The notes: generated by a model from the sequence alone, not told the origin. A stretch of 64,000 bases of DNA from JBQTKD01 sp052389435 (GCA_052389435.1 JBQTIB010000024.1:1-64000), one strand, 5' to 3'; positions 17,508 through 26,049 are shown, numbered from the stretch's first letter. Numbers and translations: made by a program.

Positions 17508-17580
17508 GGGCCGCTAGCTCAACTGGCAGAGCAGCGGACTTTTAATCCGCGGGTTCGGGGTTCGATCCCCCGGCGGCCCA
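17508..17580 (+). tRNA. tRNA-Lys (anticodon TTT), integration target
   Basis: Cloverleaf with acceptor GGGCCGC/GCGGCCC, anticodon stem GCGGA/TCCGC, loop CTTTTAA with anticodon TTT, and T arm with loop TTCGATC. An integrase gene begins 86 bases downstream, the standard layout when an integrative element uses a tRNA 3' end as attachment site. The tRNA itself is intact. Confidence 0.95.
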
Positions 17581-17665
17581 CCCCATCTGAGCTGCAGGTT
17601 TGTCAGTGTTGGCAGGTTGCGGCGAACCCGGTGTCAATCAGCCTGTCAATCAGTATCCTGTGCCC

Positions 17666-18982
17666 ATGGCGGCACGGACTGGCACCAAGGCGCGGCAGCG
17701 CGGGTTCATCCGCAAGCGCGGGAACTCGTACCAGGTGCTGGTGTTCATCGGCCTCGACCCGCTGACCGGCAAGCGCAACTACCTCACCGGATCGGCCACC
17801 GACGAGCGCGAGGCCGAGAAGATCCGCATCCAGTTGCTCGCCCAGGTCGACTCGGGTCGAGCGGCCGCGACGAGGGTCAACTTTGGCTACGCGCTCGACG
17901 CCTGGATGGCCGAGCACGATGCGGAACAGACGACTCTCGACGGGTACCGCGGCTACATCGAGCGCACTATCAAGCCCGCGCTCGGCGACGTGCCGATCTC
18001 CAAGCTCACCGCCCGGACGTTGGAGCAGTTCTACGGCCAATTGCGTCGATGTCGTAGCCGGTGCAGCGGCAAGTCGTTTATCGAGCACCGGGTGGCAGGG
18101 GAACACGAGTGCCGGGTTGTCCGACACTCGCGCGTACGCGCCCACGACTGCGTTGCTGCGCGCTGCCGCGTCAGTGAATGCAAGCCGCACGAGTGTGTCC
18201 CGATGGCAGGCTCGACGATCCGTCAGATTCATTCGGTGATCAGCGGCGCGCTGAGTACGGCGGTTCGGTGGGACTGGATTCCCAGCAATCCGGCGAGCGT
18301 GGCGAAGAAGCCTCGACAGGCCATGCCTCAACCGAAGCCTCCGACACCTGAGCAGGCGGCCCAGATCGTCAACGGCGCCTGGACGCAGGACGACGACTGG
18401 GGCATGTTCGTCTGGTTGGCGATGGTCACCGGTGCTCGCCGCGGGGAACTGGTGGCTCTGCGGTGGTCCGATGTCCACTGGGAAGCCCAGGTGATGGAGA
18501 TCCGCCGCTCGTTCACCCAGCGCGCCGGCCAAGCAATCGAGAAGGACACCAAGACCCACCAGATGCGCCGCCTGGCGCTGGCCGACACCACCATCGAACT
18601 GCTCCGCGAGCATCAGGCCCGCTGGTTCGCGCGGATGAGCGAATTGGCCGCCGAACCTTCGAATGAGGCCTTCGTGTTCTCCTACGAGCCCGATCACTCG
18701 CGGCCCTGCAATCCCGATGCCATCAGCCACCGCTACGTCAAGATGTGCACCGGGCTCGGCATCGACAGCCACCTGCACGCCCTGCGGCACTACACGGCCA
18801 CCGAGCTCATCACCTCGGGCGTCGACGTCCGCACCGTTGCCGGGCGGCTGGGTCATGGCGGCGGTGGTGTAACGACCCTTCGCGTATACGCGGCGTGGGT
18901 CGCCGAGTCGGACAAACGAGCGGCCGAGATCCTCGACGGGCGAATGGCGCCACCGAGTCGAACGCGGGCACGCGGCGGCTGA
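17666..18982 (+). CDS. Tyrosine-type site-specific integrase with Cys-rich insert
   Basis: About 438 aa. Residues 1-60 form an Arg-rich arm-binding domain, followed by a core-binding domain. The catalytic domain has Arg in TGARRGELVALRW, the box LHALRHYTA, the His in GRLGHGG and the nucleophile Tyr in TLRVYAAW. Between core-binding and catalytic parts lies an insert of about 45 residues with nine Cys and several His, which looks like a zinc knuckle; similar inserts occur in actinobacterial integrases. The protein is complete, so it could be active on the neighbouring tRNA-Lys. The start at ATG 17666 begins the basic domain. Confidence 0.9.
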   Translation: MAARTGTKARQRGFIRKRGNSYQVLVFIGLDPLTGKRNYLTGSATDEREAEKIRIQLLAQVDSGRAAATRVNFGYALDAWMAEHDAEQTTLDGYRGYIERTIKPALGDVPISKLTARTLEQFYGQLRRCRSRCSGKSFIEHRVAGEHECRVVRHSRVRAHDCVAARCRVSECKPHECVPMAGSTIRQIHSVISGALSTAVRWDWIPSNPASVAKKPRQAMPQPKPPTPEQAAQIVNGAWTQDDDWGMFVWLAMVTGARRGELVALRWSDVHWEAQVMEIRRSFTQRAGQAIEKDTKTHQMRRLALADTTIELLREHQARWFARMSELAAEPSNEAFVFSYEPDHSRPCNPDAISHRYVKMCTGLGIDSHLHALRHYTATELITSGVDVRTVAGRLGHGGGGVTTLRVYAAWVAESDKRAAEILDGRMAPPSRTRARGG

Positions 18983-18984
18983 CC

Positions 18985-19401
18985 GGTTGATTGCCGCTGG
19001 TGTCGACGTGCGCACAGTGGCCGGCAGACTCGGTCACGCGGGCGGAGGTACTACAACTCTGCGCGTGGACAGCGCCTGGCGTTCGGAGGCGGACCAACGA
19101 GCGCTAGGCACGCCGCGCTGCGTATGCCATCGCTGCCCTGCCCTGCGCTTCCGCCGTCGCGGATCCTGAGCCGCCCACCGAGGCCGGCGGGTCTGTAGCC
19201 GAGCGGATTGCCGCAGATCTCCGGGGTGCCATTGCCTGCGGCGCGATTCGGCCTGGCGAGGTACTGAAGGGCTCCGACGAACTCGCGGCGCACTACAAGA
19301 CCAGCAAGGCGGCGGTTGGGAAAGCCGTCAGGGGCTTGGCGGACGAGGGCCTGATCGTCATCACGCAGGACAAGCGCGCGGTCGTGATCCAAGCCCCCTG
19401 A
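18985..19401 (+). pseudogene. Relic of a second integrase C-terminus fused to a GntR-type HTH
   Basis: Right after the integrase stop, a second copy of its C-terminus appears (AGVDVRTVAGRLGHAGGG then TLRV), but the catalytic Tyr is now Asp (TLRVDSAW). The frame then breaks. A different frame from about 19108 gives VAERIAADLRGAIACGAI and an HTH helix ELAAHYKTSKAAVGKAV, a GntR-like winged helix, ending at 19401. Integrases with a C-terminal GntR-type domain exist in actinobacteria, so this is best read as one decayed gene. Confidence 0.7.
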
Positions 19402-19480
19402 GCGAGGCCGAGGCTGCCGACGCCCCCGGTGCTGCACGAGGTCGGCCATCGGCTCACACGCCTATCCCACTCAGCCAGAG

Positions 19481-20416
19481 CTACGGCCGAGAAGGGGAGC
19501 TCTCCGAACTCGCCAACGCCTTCCATCTGGCAGCGGCCAGCAGGACGGCCCGGCCGGCAGTTGAGACAAGCGGTGTGTCCGTGTTTTCGCGCGCCCATGG
19601 CACGCGAACGGGCAGCAGCCAACGCCCGTCGGGCCCGTCGCCTAGCCAGGGCCCGCTCATTGCCGTCCAATCCGACGGCGGCGCTGTACCGCCGTTGGGG
19701 ATTTCGGTGCCCAACGGCGCGAGGTGGAGACCGACGAGCTCGAGGGCATGACCGACAACGACCACCTCGACGCTCGTCGAGGTGTCGGACTCGAACTGGA
19801 TCGCGCCGGCCTCCGCCAACGCAGAAATGAAACTGAGGGTGTCTCGGGCAAGGATCACGAGCTGAGCGACCCGCACCGCTGCTGCCGCAAACCTGTGCTT
19901 GATCGGAAAGTGCTCACCGACGCGGATCGCGTTGGAGTCCGCGTGAACGAGGTCGCCGTAGAACCAGCCGATTGCCAGGGCAGAGTCGCTCACCGCGACC
20001 GGTGGTTCCGGCGAGACCGCGGACCACGTCGACAGCCGATAGCCGACGACGTCCTCGCGGCTCAGGTCGACAGACCTCCAATCGCGTTTCAGCTCTCGGC
20101 ACCACTCGACATCTCCGGCGTCACCCCGTTGACGGAGAAGCCGGCTCAGCGCGTTGAGGACCTTGTCGTAGTGCACCGGATCGTCCTGCAGGACCAACGG
20201 GCGCACGCGGGCGGCAAGCGACTCCAGGGCCTCCTCGTCCGGCAGGGGCTGCTCCAGACTCAACACGTTTCCGGCCCGTACGACCTCCATCGAACCGTCG
20301 GCCAACCGCATGAGAGCAGCGAAGTCCTGCGCCAGGGAATGCGCAAGAACACGGCGAGCACGGACCACGAACGCTTCCACGGTTCGCAGCGATTCTTCGG
20401 GGGTCGGGGGACTCAC
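19481..20416 (-). CDS. Hypothetical protein, island-borne
   Basis: About 311 residues, mostly alpha-helical and soluble, with no motif I recognise. Features seen are an LSLEQPLPDEEALESLAAR stretch, a WFYGDLVHAD segment and an acidic/basic alternation. A GTG at 20416 is preferred over a short upstream extension. It lies alone between the integrase relic and the first dyad-controlled operon. The codon use is high-GC like its neighbours. It could be a cargo or phage-type regulatory protein. Confidence 0.55.
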   Translation of the reverse strand: MSPPTPEESLRTVEAFVVRARRVLAHSLAQDFAALMRLADGSMEVVRAGNVLSLEQPLPDEEALESLAARVRPLVLQDDPVHYDKVLNALSRLLRQRGDAGDVEWCRELKRDWRSVDLSREDVVGYRLSTWSAVSPEPPVAVSDSALAIGWFYGDLVHADSNAIRVGEHFPIKHRFAAAAVRVAQLVILARDTLSFISALAEAGAIQFESDTSTSVEVVVVGHALELVGLHLAPLGTEIPNGGTAPPSDWTAMSGPWLGDGPDGRWLLPVRVPWARENTDTPLVSTAGRAVLLAAARWKALASSESSPSRP

Positions 20417-20512
20417 GCTGCAAGTCTGGATCTCTCCGCAACGGCTCGCCACCGACTTCTACCGCGGCGCAAAGGCACCGTCGCGCGTCGGATCCGCGAT
20501 GACCTCAAAGCG

Positions 20513-20529
20513 TACTATTATGGATAGTA
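20513..20529. promoter_or_regulatory. BlaI-type operator, TACTAT-N5-ATAGTA (dsbA-vkor promoter)
   Basis: Perfect 6+5+6 dyad with spacer TATGG, 108 bases upstream of the DsbA-like ATG. GATAGT within its right arm can serve as a -10 box, with TGACCT about 17 bases upstream, so binding would block RNA polymerase. Confidence 0.8.
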
Positions 20530-20636
20530 GGTCCGCGGGCTCCGGCGCCCGCGGACCCCCAGTGCTCGCCGGGCGGCGTGAACGGCGCCGGCCAGTTCGC
20601 TGCACTGGCTCGCAAGGGCAGCGCGGAGGGGACCCG

Positions 20637-21281
20637 ATGAAGTCGCAAGCCAAGGTGTCGCTGATTCTCGTCGCCGTCTTCGCGGTCGTGGTGGGCGCCC
20701 TGCTCGGGTTGGCGCGAATCGGCGGCGACTCGGCAGACGCGCAGGACGCCGCGGTGGTCCGAGCCGACAGCCACGTCCTCGGACAACGAGCAGCGGGCAA
20801 CGTCGAGTTCGTCGAGTTCCTCGACTTCGAATGCGAGGGCTGCGCCGCCGCGTTCCCGGTCGTCGAGGAACTTCGCAAGACCTACGCGGGTCGAGTCACC
20901 TTCGTGGCGCGTTACTTCCCTCTGCCCGGCCACTTCAACGGCGAACGGGCGGCCCGCGCCGCGGAGGCCGCTGCGCGGCAGGGCAAGTTCGAGCAGATGT
21001 ACGTCGTGATGTACCAGAAGCAGAAGGAATGGGGCGAACAGCGCGTCCCACTCGATGCCACCTTCCGAGGTTTCGCCGAGCAACTCGGCCTGAACATGGC
21101 CCAGTACGACGCCGACTACGCCTCGCCGGACGTGGCCGCACGCATCCAACGCGACGTGGCGGACGGCACCGCGTTGGGCGTCCAGGGCACCCCGAGCTTC
21201 TTTCTCAACGGTCAGAGACTTCAGGCCAAGTCCGGGGCGGACATCGTCAAGGCGCTCGACCAGGCGCTCGCGAGCCCCTGA
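20637..21281 (+). CDS. DsbA-like membrane-anchored thioredoxin (Thioredoxin_4)
   Basis: A 214-aa protein with an N-terminal helix (residues 7-27) and an extracytoplasmic DsbA-like domain. The active site is CEGC at 66-69, and the cis-Pro loop GVQGTPSFFLNG is near 180. It should introduce disulfides into exported proteins, being reoxidised by VKOR, whose gene overlaps its stop codon. ATG 20637 has GGAGGGG upstream. The BlaI-type dyad at 20513 places it in the island regulon, plausibly to fix envelope thiols damaged by copper. Confidence 0.9.
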   Translation: MKSQAKVSLILVAVFAVVVGALLGLARIGGDSADAQDAAVVRADSHVLGQRAAGNVEFVEFLDFECEGCAAAFPVVEELRKTYAGRVTFVARYFPLPGHFNGERAARAAEAAARQGKFEQMYVVMYQKQKEWGEQRVPLDATFRGFAEQLGLNMAQYDADYASPDVAARIQRDVADGTALGVQGTPSFFLNGQRLQAKSGADIVKALDQALASP

Positions 21282-21937
21282 TGACCGGCTCCGGCACTTC
21301 CACTGTCGCGCCCGTTCATGCGAGTGACCCGGCACCGGCTCCGGAGCCGCCGAGCAAGGAACGATCACTCGGCTGGCTTCTGCTCGCGGGCGGCCTGATC
21401 GGTTTCGCGGCCGCCTTCACCCTGATGGTCGAGAAGATCGCGCTGCTGAAGGATCCGGGCTACTCGCCCTCATGCAGCCTGAACCCGGTGCTCAACTGCG
21501 GGTCGATCATGAAGACCGATCAGGCGGAGGTGTTCGGGTTTCCGAACCCCCTGATCGGCGTGGCCGCGTTCCCAGTCCTCGCCGCCACAGGCGCTGCACT
21601 GCTCGCCGGGGCGCGGTTCGCCCGCTGGTACTGGATCGGCCTGCAGACGGGGGTCACGTTGGCCGCCGGATTCGTCGGCTGGCTGATCTTCCAGAGCCTC
21701 TACCGCATCGGTGCGCTCTGCCCGTACTGCATGGTCGTGTGGGCGCTGGTGCTGCCAATTTTCGTCTTCGTCACCGCGCGCAATGCCGAAGTCGGGGTCC
21801 TGGGATCGAGACTTGCCCTCAGCCGGACGGTTCGGGCGATCGCCGCCTGGCGCCTCACGATCGTCACCGCGGCGGTGCTGGTAGTAGTGGCGCTGATCGC
21901 CGAACAGTTCTGGTACTACTGGCGCACCCTGGTCTGA
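21281..21937 (+). CDS. Vitamin K epoxide reductase (VKOR) family protein
   Basis: A 218-aa polytopic membrane protein with about five helices. It has all four redox cysteines of VKOR: the loop pair C65/C73 and the active-site CPYC at 147-150, which reduces quinone. It recycles DsbA-like oxidases in actinobacteria, which lack DsbB. The ATG overlaps the DsbA stop by one base (TGATG), so the pair is coupled. Its 3' end is duplicated at 23369-23545. Confidence 0.92.
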   Translation: MTGSGTSTVAPVHASDPAPAPEPPSKERSLGWLLLAGGLIGFAAAFTLMVEKIALLKDPGYSPSCSLNPVLNCGSIMKTDQAEVFGFPNPLIGVAAFPVLAATGAALLAGARFARWYWIGLQTGVTLAAGFVGWLIFQSLYRIGALCPYCMVVWALVLPIFVFVTARNAEVGVLGSRLALSRTVRAIAAWRLTIVTAAVLVVVALIAEQFWYYWRTLV

Positions 21938-22002
21938 CGTCCAGTCAGTTCACTTTCCCGTTGCGTGATCGCGCGAAGTGCGGGGCGCTCTCGCGCGTTC
22001 CG
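21826..22002 (+). repeat. 177-bp direct repeat, copy A (VKOR end plus rhomboid end)
   Basis: It covers the last 37 or so codons of VKOR and about 65 bases beyond. The same sequence, about 90% identical by eye, recurs 1543 bp later (23369-23545). The portion past the VKOR stop corresponds to the 3' end of the rhomboid gene read on the minus strand, so copy A carries a rhomboid tail without its gene. Confidence 0.8.
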
Positions 22003-22327
22003 AGACCGAGAAGCTCCCCAAGGTCGCCGAGCACCTGCTCGAGCCCGCGCGGACGTGCTCGCGTTCACCGCGTTCCCGAAGGAACTCTGGCGCCAGATGT
22101 GGTCGAACAACCCGCAGGAGCCGAATCAACCGCGAGATCCGCCGCCGCACCGACGTCGTCGGCCTCTTCCCCAACCGCGGAGCGCTCGTGCGTCTGGTCG
22201 GCAGCGCGCGGCGGCCGAGGAGGTGCCCACCACCAAGACCACCCGACGGACCAAGGCGCTCAGCGCCTAAGCAGCAGCGAGGATCACGCGGCAGCCGTCA
22301 AACACCACACCGTGAGGCTTGACCCGG
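22003..22327 (+). mobile_element. IS256-family transposase relic (3' end only)
   Basis: Across two frames the sequence encodes the IS256/mutator transposase C-terminus: KLPKVAEHL, then DVLAFTAFPKELWRQMWSNN, then NREIRRRTDVVGLFPNR and ALVRLVG. At least two frameshifts separate the pieces. The end at about 22300-22327, CACCACACCGTGAGGCTTGACC-like, resembles an IS256 inverted-repeat terminus. No 5' half remains. It sits exactly after repeat copy A, implicating the IS in the local rearrangement. Confidence 0.75.
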
Positions 22328-22424
22328 CGTTCGCGGCGCTACGAAACGAGCGGCGCAGTTCCTCGAGAGTCGTACGAGATCTGAAGCGAACGCCGGCGTG
22401 GGTTTCGGACTCGGACCTAATCGG

Positions 22425-23183
22425 TCAGTTGCGCACCGAGTCCGCGAGCCGTCGAGTCGGCGGACTGCCGACGCCTGCCGGTGGGCGGTCACCCGGCGCG
22501 GCGTGGGCTGGCCCGGACGGTTCGTTGCGGAAGCCGGCGAGAACATCTGCACGCTCACGCCACAGGTGCCGCAGCGCAATGGAGAAGATCACCGAGCCGA
22601 TGACATTGGCGACGAAGTGCCACCAGATGCGGTAGGTCCACAAGCCAGGACCTGGATTCATCAGTCCGAACCAGGTCGACAGACCGATCGCGCGCGTGCC
22701 TAGCGCAACCGACACCATCAGGGCGAGGTGCTCCAATCCGTGCAGACCTTGCATCCATGTACCCATGCGCGCCCACCGGCGCGCGTCGGACCCGCTTCGA
22801 TCGCGGGTGATGACCACAATTCCAACGATGCCAGCCAGAAATCCCATGTTGCCTACGAAGTGAAGGATCTCCATGCCGAGCATCGGAGTCGACTCGTGGA
22901 TGCTTCCGAATCCGCGGGCCAGACTCTCACCCCAAGGCGTCATCCAGGCAGGGGAGTTCGGGTGCTGCACCCAGTAGCAGACCTGGGCTACATGCTCCTG
23001 CAGGTGCCCCAGCTGGGCAGCGATGCCTACCAAGATGACCGTGACGCAGGCTTTGCCGCGAAGCCCATTCGGTTCCCGTCGCCGGGAGAGCACGAGTATC
23101 AGAATTGCCGACCACATAGCGACGGCAACCACCAAGAGTGCAATTGCTCCCGCGACGTCGAGGCTTGAAGCGCGATGCTGCAT
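22425..23183 (-). CDS. Polytopic membrane protein (possibly DUF6008-like)
   Basis: About 252 aa with five to six hydrophobic helices. Conserved-looking polar spots lie in or near helices: GHLQEHVAQ, GMEILHFVGN, MQGLHGLEHLAL and WWHFVANV. Several His/Glu pairs at membrane borders suggest metal or haem binding. I believe this matches DUF6008, but from memory only. ATG 23183 opens the first helix region; an extension to 23294 looks non-coding. It is bracketed by the two repeat copies and has no BlaI-type dyad. Confidence 0.65.
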   Translation of the reverse strand: MQHRASSLDVAGAIALLVVAVAMWSAILILVLSRRREPNGLRGKACVTVILVGIAAQLGHLQEHVAQVCYWVQHPNSPAWMTPWGESLARGFGSIHESTPMLGMEILHFVGNMGFLAGIVGIVVITRDRSGSDARRWARMGTWMQGLHGLEHLALMVSVALGTRAIGLSTWFGLMNPGPGLWTYRIWWHFVANVIGSVIFSIALRHLWRERADVLAGFRNEPSGPAHAAPGDRPPAGVGSPPTRRLADSVRN

Positions 23184-23368
23184 GAGGAACTCCAACGGCG
23201 CAGAGGGTCCACGTAGACGAGCCTGAGGTCGAAGAGTCTCGAAGCGTCCGATTCGGACGGATGGGACCACTCGTTGCAGCATGTATGTGCGCATGCAGAA
23301 CAGTCAAGTGATCTGGGCGGGTACGTTGGCCGGCCCGAGATGCGGGCGGCCCGTCGTTCGTGAAGCGT

Positions 23369-23545
23369 CCGGATAGGGCGAATCGCCGCCTGGCGCCTCA
23401 CGATCTTCACCGCGGCGGCATTGGTAGTCGTGGGGCTGATCGCCGAACAGTTCTGGTACTACTGGCGCACCCTGGTCTGACGTCCAGTCAGTTCACTTTT
23501 CCGTCGCGTGATCGCGCGCAGTGCGGGCCGATCCCGCGCGTTCCG
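23369..23545 (+). repeat. 177-bp direct repeat, copy B, containing a VKOR C-terminal ghost
   Basis: The first 112 bases encode the final VKOR helix (AAWRLTIFTAA, then AEQFWYYWRTLV and stop at 23480) with no gene upstream, so this is a pseudogene end. The remainder is the genuine 3' end of the rhomboid gene on the opposite strand. Compared with copy A it is diverged at scattered bases, which implies age or two separate source loci. Confidence 0.8.
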
Positions 23546-24215
23546 GCCGCGCGCCGAACCACACCAGGGCGAGAATCAGTCCGACGGCCGCGCCGACGGC
23601 GTGCGCCACGTAGGCGACGTTCCCTCCGGGCGCGCCCACCAACCACGCCGGGCCGGGCACCGGGACGAGAAAGGGCAAGGCGAGCACGGGCAGGAGCCAC
23701 TCCCTGGGCCGCAGCCACACGTGCGCGGCCAGCACTCCGGCGATGGCCCCCGAGGCACCGATCAACGGAGCGGTGTCGTTCGGGACCGTGAACGCGAAGC
23801 CGTACGCGGCGGTGTAGCCACAGACCAGGTAGAACAGCGCGAAGCCGAGCGATCCCATGTGGCGTTCGACGGCGCACCCCACGACGAGCAATAGGAGCAT
23901 GTTGCCGAGCAGGTGCACGAGACCGGCGTGGACGAACATCGAGGTGAGCGCCGAGACGGGTGGACTCTTCTCGAACTCCGGTGCGGGACACGAGACGACT
24001 CGTCCGTCCACCTCGGCCGCCGCCTCGACGGTGAGGGTCTGGTTGTGGGACAACTCGCGCGGGACGGCCCCGTAGCGCTGGGCGAACACGGCCTGGGCAC
24101 ATTCCGAGGACGTCCCGGCGGGCAGGGCCTGCGCGGACGCACTTGGACCCAGCAGGTACACCAGTGCGTTGAGCGCGATCAGTGCGAACGTGACGAGCGG
24201 GATGCGCCGATTCAT
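23493..24215 (-). CDS. Rhomboid family intramembrane serine protease
   Basis: A 240-aa protein with six or so helices. The rhomboid catalytic Ser is in GASGAIAG, and the His partner in the last helix is in VAHAVGAAVG. FVHAGLVHLLGNMLLL is the conserved helix 2 motif. The L1 region carries two cysteines (SSECAQ and SCPAPE), suggesting a disulfide in the periplasmic loop. ATG 24215 is preceded by GGGGGAA. The dyad at 24325 lies between it and the divergent lipoprotein operon, so both directions may be controlled. Confidence 0.9.
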   Translation of the reverse strand: MNRRIPLVTFALIALNALVYLLGPSASAQALPAGTSSECAQAVFAQRYGAVPRELSHNQTLTVEAAAEVDGRVVSCPAPEFEKSPPVSALTSMFVHAGLVHLLGNMLLLLVVGCAVERHMGSLGFALFYLVCGYTAAYGFAFTVPNDTAPLIGASGAIAGVLAAHVWLRPREWLLPVLALPFLVPVPGPAWLVGAPGGNVAYVAHAVGAAVGLILALVWFGARPERAGSARTARDHATEK

Positions 24216-24324
24216 TTCCCCCACGGTGACCGCCCCCGCCGATCTACATCGCCGAACCGGTGGATGCACAGTCCGCCCACAGACCGTGCCCACCCGTAGC
24301 GAGCCCCGGCGACCTTCGGGAAAC

Positions 24325-24341
24325 AACTACGCAGGATAGTA
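24325..24341. promoter_or_regulatory. BlaI-type operator, AACTAC-N5-ATAGTA
   Basis: 6+5+6 dyad with spacer GCAGG, between the rhomboid gene (110 bases) and the Met/His-rich lipoprotein (54 bases). GATAGT in the right arm can act as a -10 for the plus-strand operon. Confidence 0.75.
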
Positions 24342-24395
24342 CAGTTGGGTCGAAACGCGCGCGGTCGACGAGGACCGCAGAACCGGAGAAGCGAG

Positions 24396-25385
24396 ATGAC
24401 GACCCGTCCCCGGCAGTCCCGTTCGTACCTGGTCGTAGGGCTGACTGCAACGGTCTCGCTTGCACTGACCGGATGCGGGGGCATGCCCGGCATGGACCAC
24501 TCCAAGGCATCCGACGTGGAGAACTCCTCCATGGCCGGCATGTCCAACGAAGAGCACGCCCAAATGGTCAAGGAGGCCGAAGCCTCCGGCGACGGTCGGG
24601 TGGCCACCAAGAACGGCTACACCCTGGCCGCAGTCAAGGGTCCGGGCGGAGCGGGCAGAGCCGGCGAGCTCAGCTTCAAGATCGTCAATCCGCGGGGAGA
24701 CGTCCAGCAGGACTTCGTTCTGGAACTGACCAAGCTCATGCACGTCTACGTGGTCCGCAAGGACATGTCCTCCTACTACCACCTGCACCCGGACAAGGGA
24801 GCCGACGGAACCTGGCGGGTACCGCTCACCGTCGCCCGCCCGGGTCCCTACCGAGTGGTCGCCGAATTCGACGCGTTGACCCCAGACGGCGAGTTCGCCG
24901 CCCGTCGCCTCGGCGAGGACCTCACGGTCCCGGGCACCTACAGCCCCGTCGACCTGGCGAAGCTCAACGACGGGACGGCGTCGAGCTACCTGGGCGCCGA
25001 CGGCGACGTGCAGGAGGTCCGACTGGCCGACGTCGGCCCCGGTGGGGCGCGCAACGGCGAGTTCGCCCTCGCCATGGAGGGCGAAGCGCTGGCGGCAGGG
25101 AAGCCGCTCGCGCTGCGATTCATACGCAACGGCCAGGAACTGAAGGCGATGGAGCCCTACCTCGACGCGTTCGCGCACATCACCGGCTTCCGCAAGACGG
25201 ACCTGAAGACCGTGCACATCCACCCGAGCACCGCACCGCCCAAGGGCGACCAGAACGCGCGCGGGGGGCCGAAGCTGGAGCTCGCCGCGCCGCAGTTCAG
25301 CGAACCGGGCGAGTACCGGCTCTTCGTCCAGTTCCGCGTCGACGGCGCCGTGCACACGATCCCGATCAACGTCTCCGTAGGCTGA
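24396..25385 (+). CDS. Met/His-rich lipoprotein, putative periplasmic copper binder
   Basis: A 329-aa lipoprotein with the lipobox LTGC near residue 26. The mature N-terminus is rich in Met, His and acids (GGMPGMDHSK, SSMAGMSNEEHAQM), the composition of copper-binding tails. Two beta-sandwich-like segments follow, with His-rich strands LMHVYVVRKDM, YYHLHPDKG and TVHIHPSTA, which could make a second metal site. It resembles heavy-metal-binding lipoproteins of actinobacterial copper islands. It is followed four bases later by an ECF sigma gene, in one operon under the dyad at 24325. Confidence 0.8.
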   Translation: MTTRPRQSRSYLVVGLTATVSLALTGCGGMPGMDHSKASDVENSSMAGMSNEEHAQMVKEAEASGDGRVATKNGYTLAAVKGPGGAGRAGELSFKIVNPRGDVQQDFVLELTKLMHVYVVRKDMSSYYHLHPDKGADGTWRVPLTVARPGPYRVVAEFDALTPDGEFAARRLGEDLTVPGTYSPVDLAKLNDGTASSYLGADGDVQEVRLADVGPGGARNGEFALAMEGEALAAGKPLALRFIRNGQELKAMEPYLDAFAHITGFRKTDLKTVHIHPSTAPPKGDQNARGGPKLELAAPQFSEPGEYRLFVQFRVDGAVHTIPINVSVG

Positions 25386-25389
25386 ACCG

Positions 25390-25983
25390 GTGAACGACAG
25401 CGTGCACGACGACGAGATCACCAGATGTGCGCTCCTCGCCGGTCGTGGCGACGAAGCCGCCGCCACGGAGTTCGTTCGGGCGACGCAGGCGGACATCTGG
25501 CGGTACCTGGCCTACTCCGTCGATCGCGGCCACGCCGACGACCTGACGCAGGAAACCTACCTACGGGCGTTGCGCGGATTGCGGACCTTCCGCGGCGACA
25601 CCACGGCCCGAATCTGGCTGTTCTCCGTTGCCCGCCGTACCGCTGTCGACCACTTCCGCCGCCGGGGTCGCCGCCCGGCGGTCGCAGCCAGCTTCGACGA
25701 CCAGGCCATCCCGCTCGACCCGATCGTTCCGACCAGCCCCGACGCGTCGGGGGCGATCTGCGTGCAGATGCTCATCGACTCCCTCGACGAGGACAAGCGC
25801 ACCGCTTTCGTCCTGACCCAGCTCCACGGCCTGTCCTACCAAGAGGCGGCCGAGGTCTGCGGCGTTCCGATCGGCACCGTCCGCTCCCGCGTGTCCCGGG
25901 CCCGGGAACACCTGCTCGACCTGCTTGCCGAGACCTACGGCGGCGAAGCACCCGTCCCTGCCCGCCGTGTGCGTCGTCCCTAG
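25390..25983 (+). CDS. ECF-type RNA polymerase sigma factor (SigC-like)
   Basis: A 197-aa sigma-70 family protein with region 2 (HADDLTQETYLRALRGLRTF and ARIWLFSVARRTAVDHFRRR) and region 4 (FVLTQLHGLSYQEAAEVCGVP, IGTVRSRVSRAREHL). Region 1.1 and region 3 are absent, as in ECF factors. It begins at a GTG four bases after the lipoprotein stop, so it is coupled. No anti-sigma gene is adjacent; the lipoprotein or regulation by the BlaI-type dyad could replace one. SigC-like factors of mycobacteria are linked to copper acquisition (from memory). Confidence 0.92.
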   Translation: MNDSVHDDEITRCALLAGRGDEAAATEFVRATQADIWRYLAYSVDRGHADDLTQETYLRALRGLRTFRGDTTARIWLFSVARRTAVDHFRRRGRRPAVAASFDDQAIPLDPIVPTSPDASGAICVQMLIDSLDEDKRTAFVLTQLHGLSYQEAAEVCGVPIGTVRSRVSRAREHLLDLLAETYGGEAPVPARRVRRP

Positions 25984-26049
25984 TCGTACCGCCCGCTGGT
26001 TCTCGTCGTGGCGCGAGTTGGGGGATGTCGAGGGCCCGGAGCGCCCGGC

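Noticed and set aside
17541..17584. Search for a second copy of the tRNA-Lys 3' end as attR within the window.
   Set aside because: Only partial matches such as GGTTCGATCCCT near 44164, inside a coding gene, were seen; none extends beyond about 10 bases.
18987..19169. A stand-alone 60-aa protein after the integrase.
   Set aside because: It is the duplicated tail of an integrase with the catalytic Tyr lost and runs into another frame, so it is a relic rather than a gene.
21911..21925. TGGTACTACTGG inside VKOR and again at 23454, resembling a TACTAC half-site.
   Set aside because: It encodes the conserved Trp-Tyr-Tyr-Trp end of VKOR and has no opposing arm.
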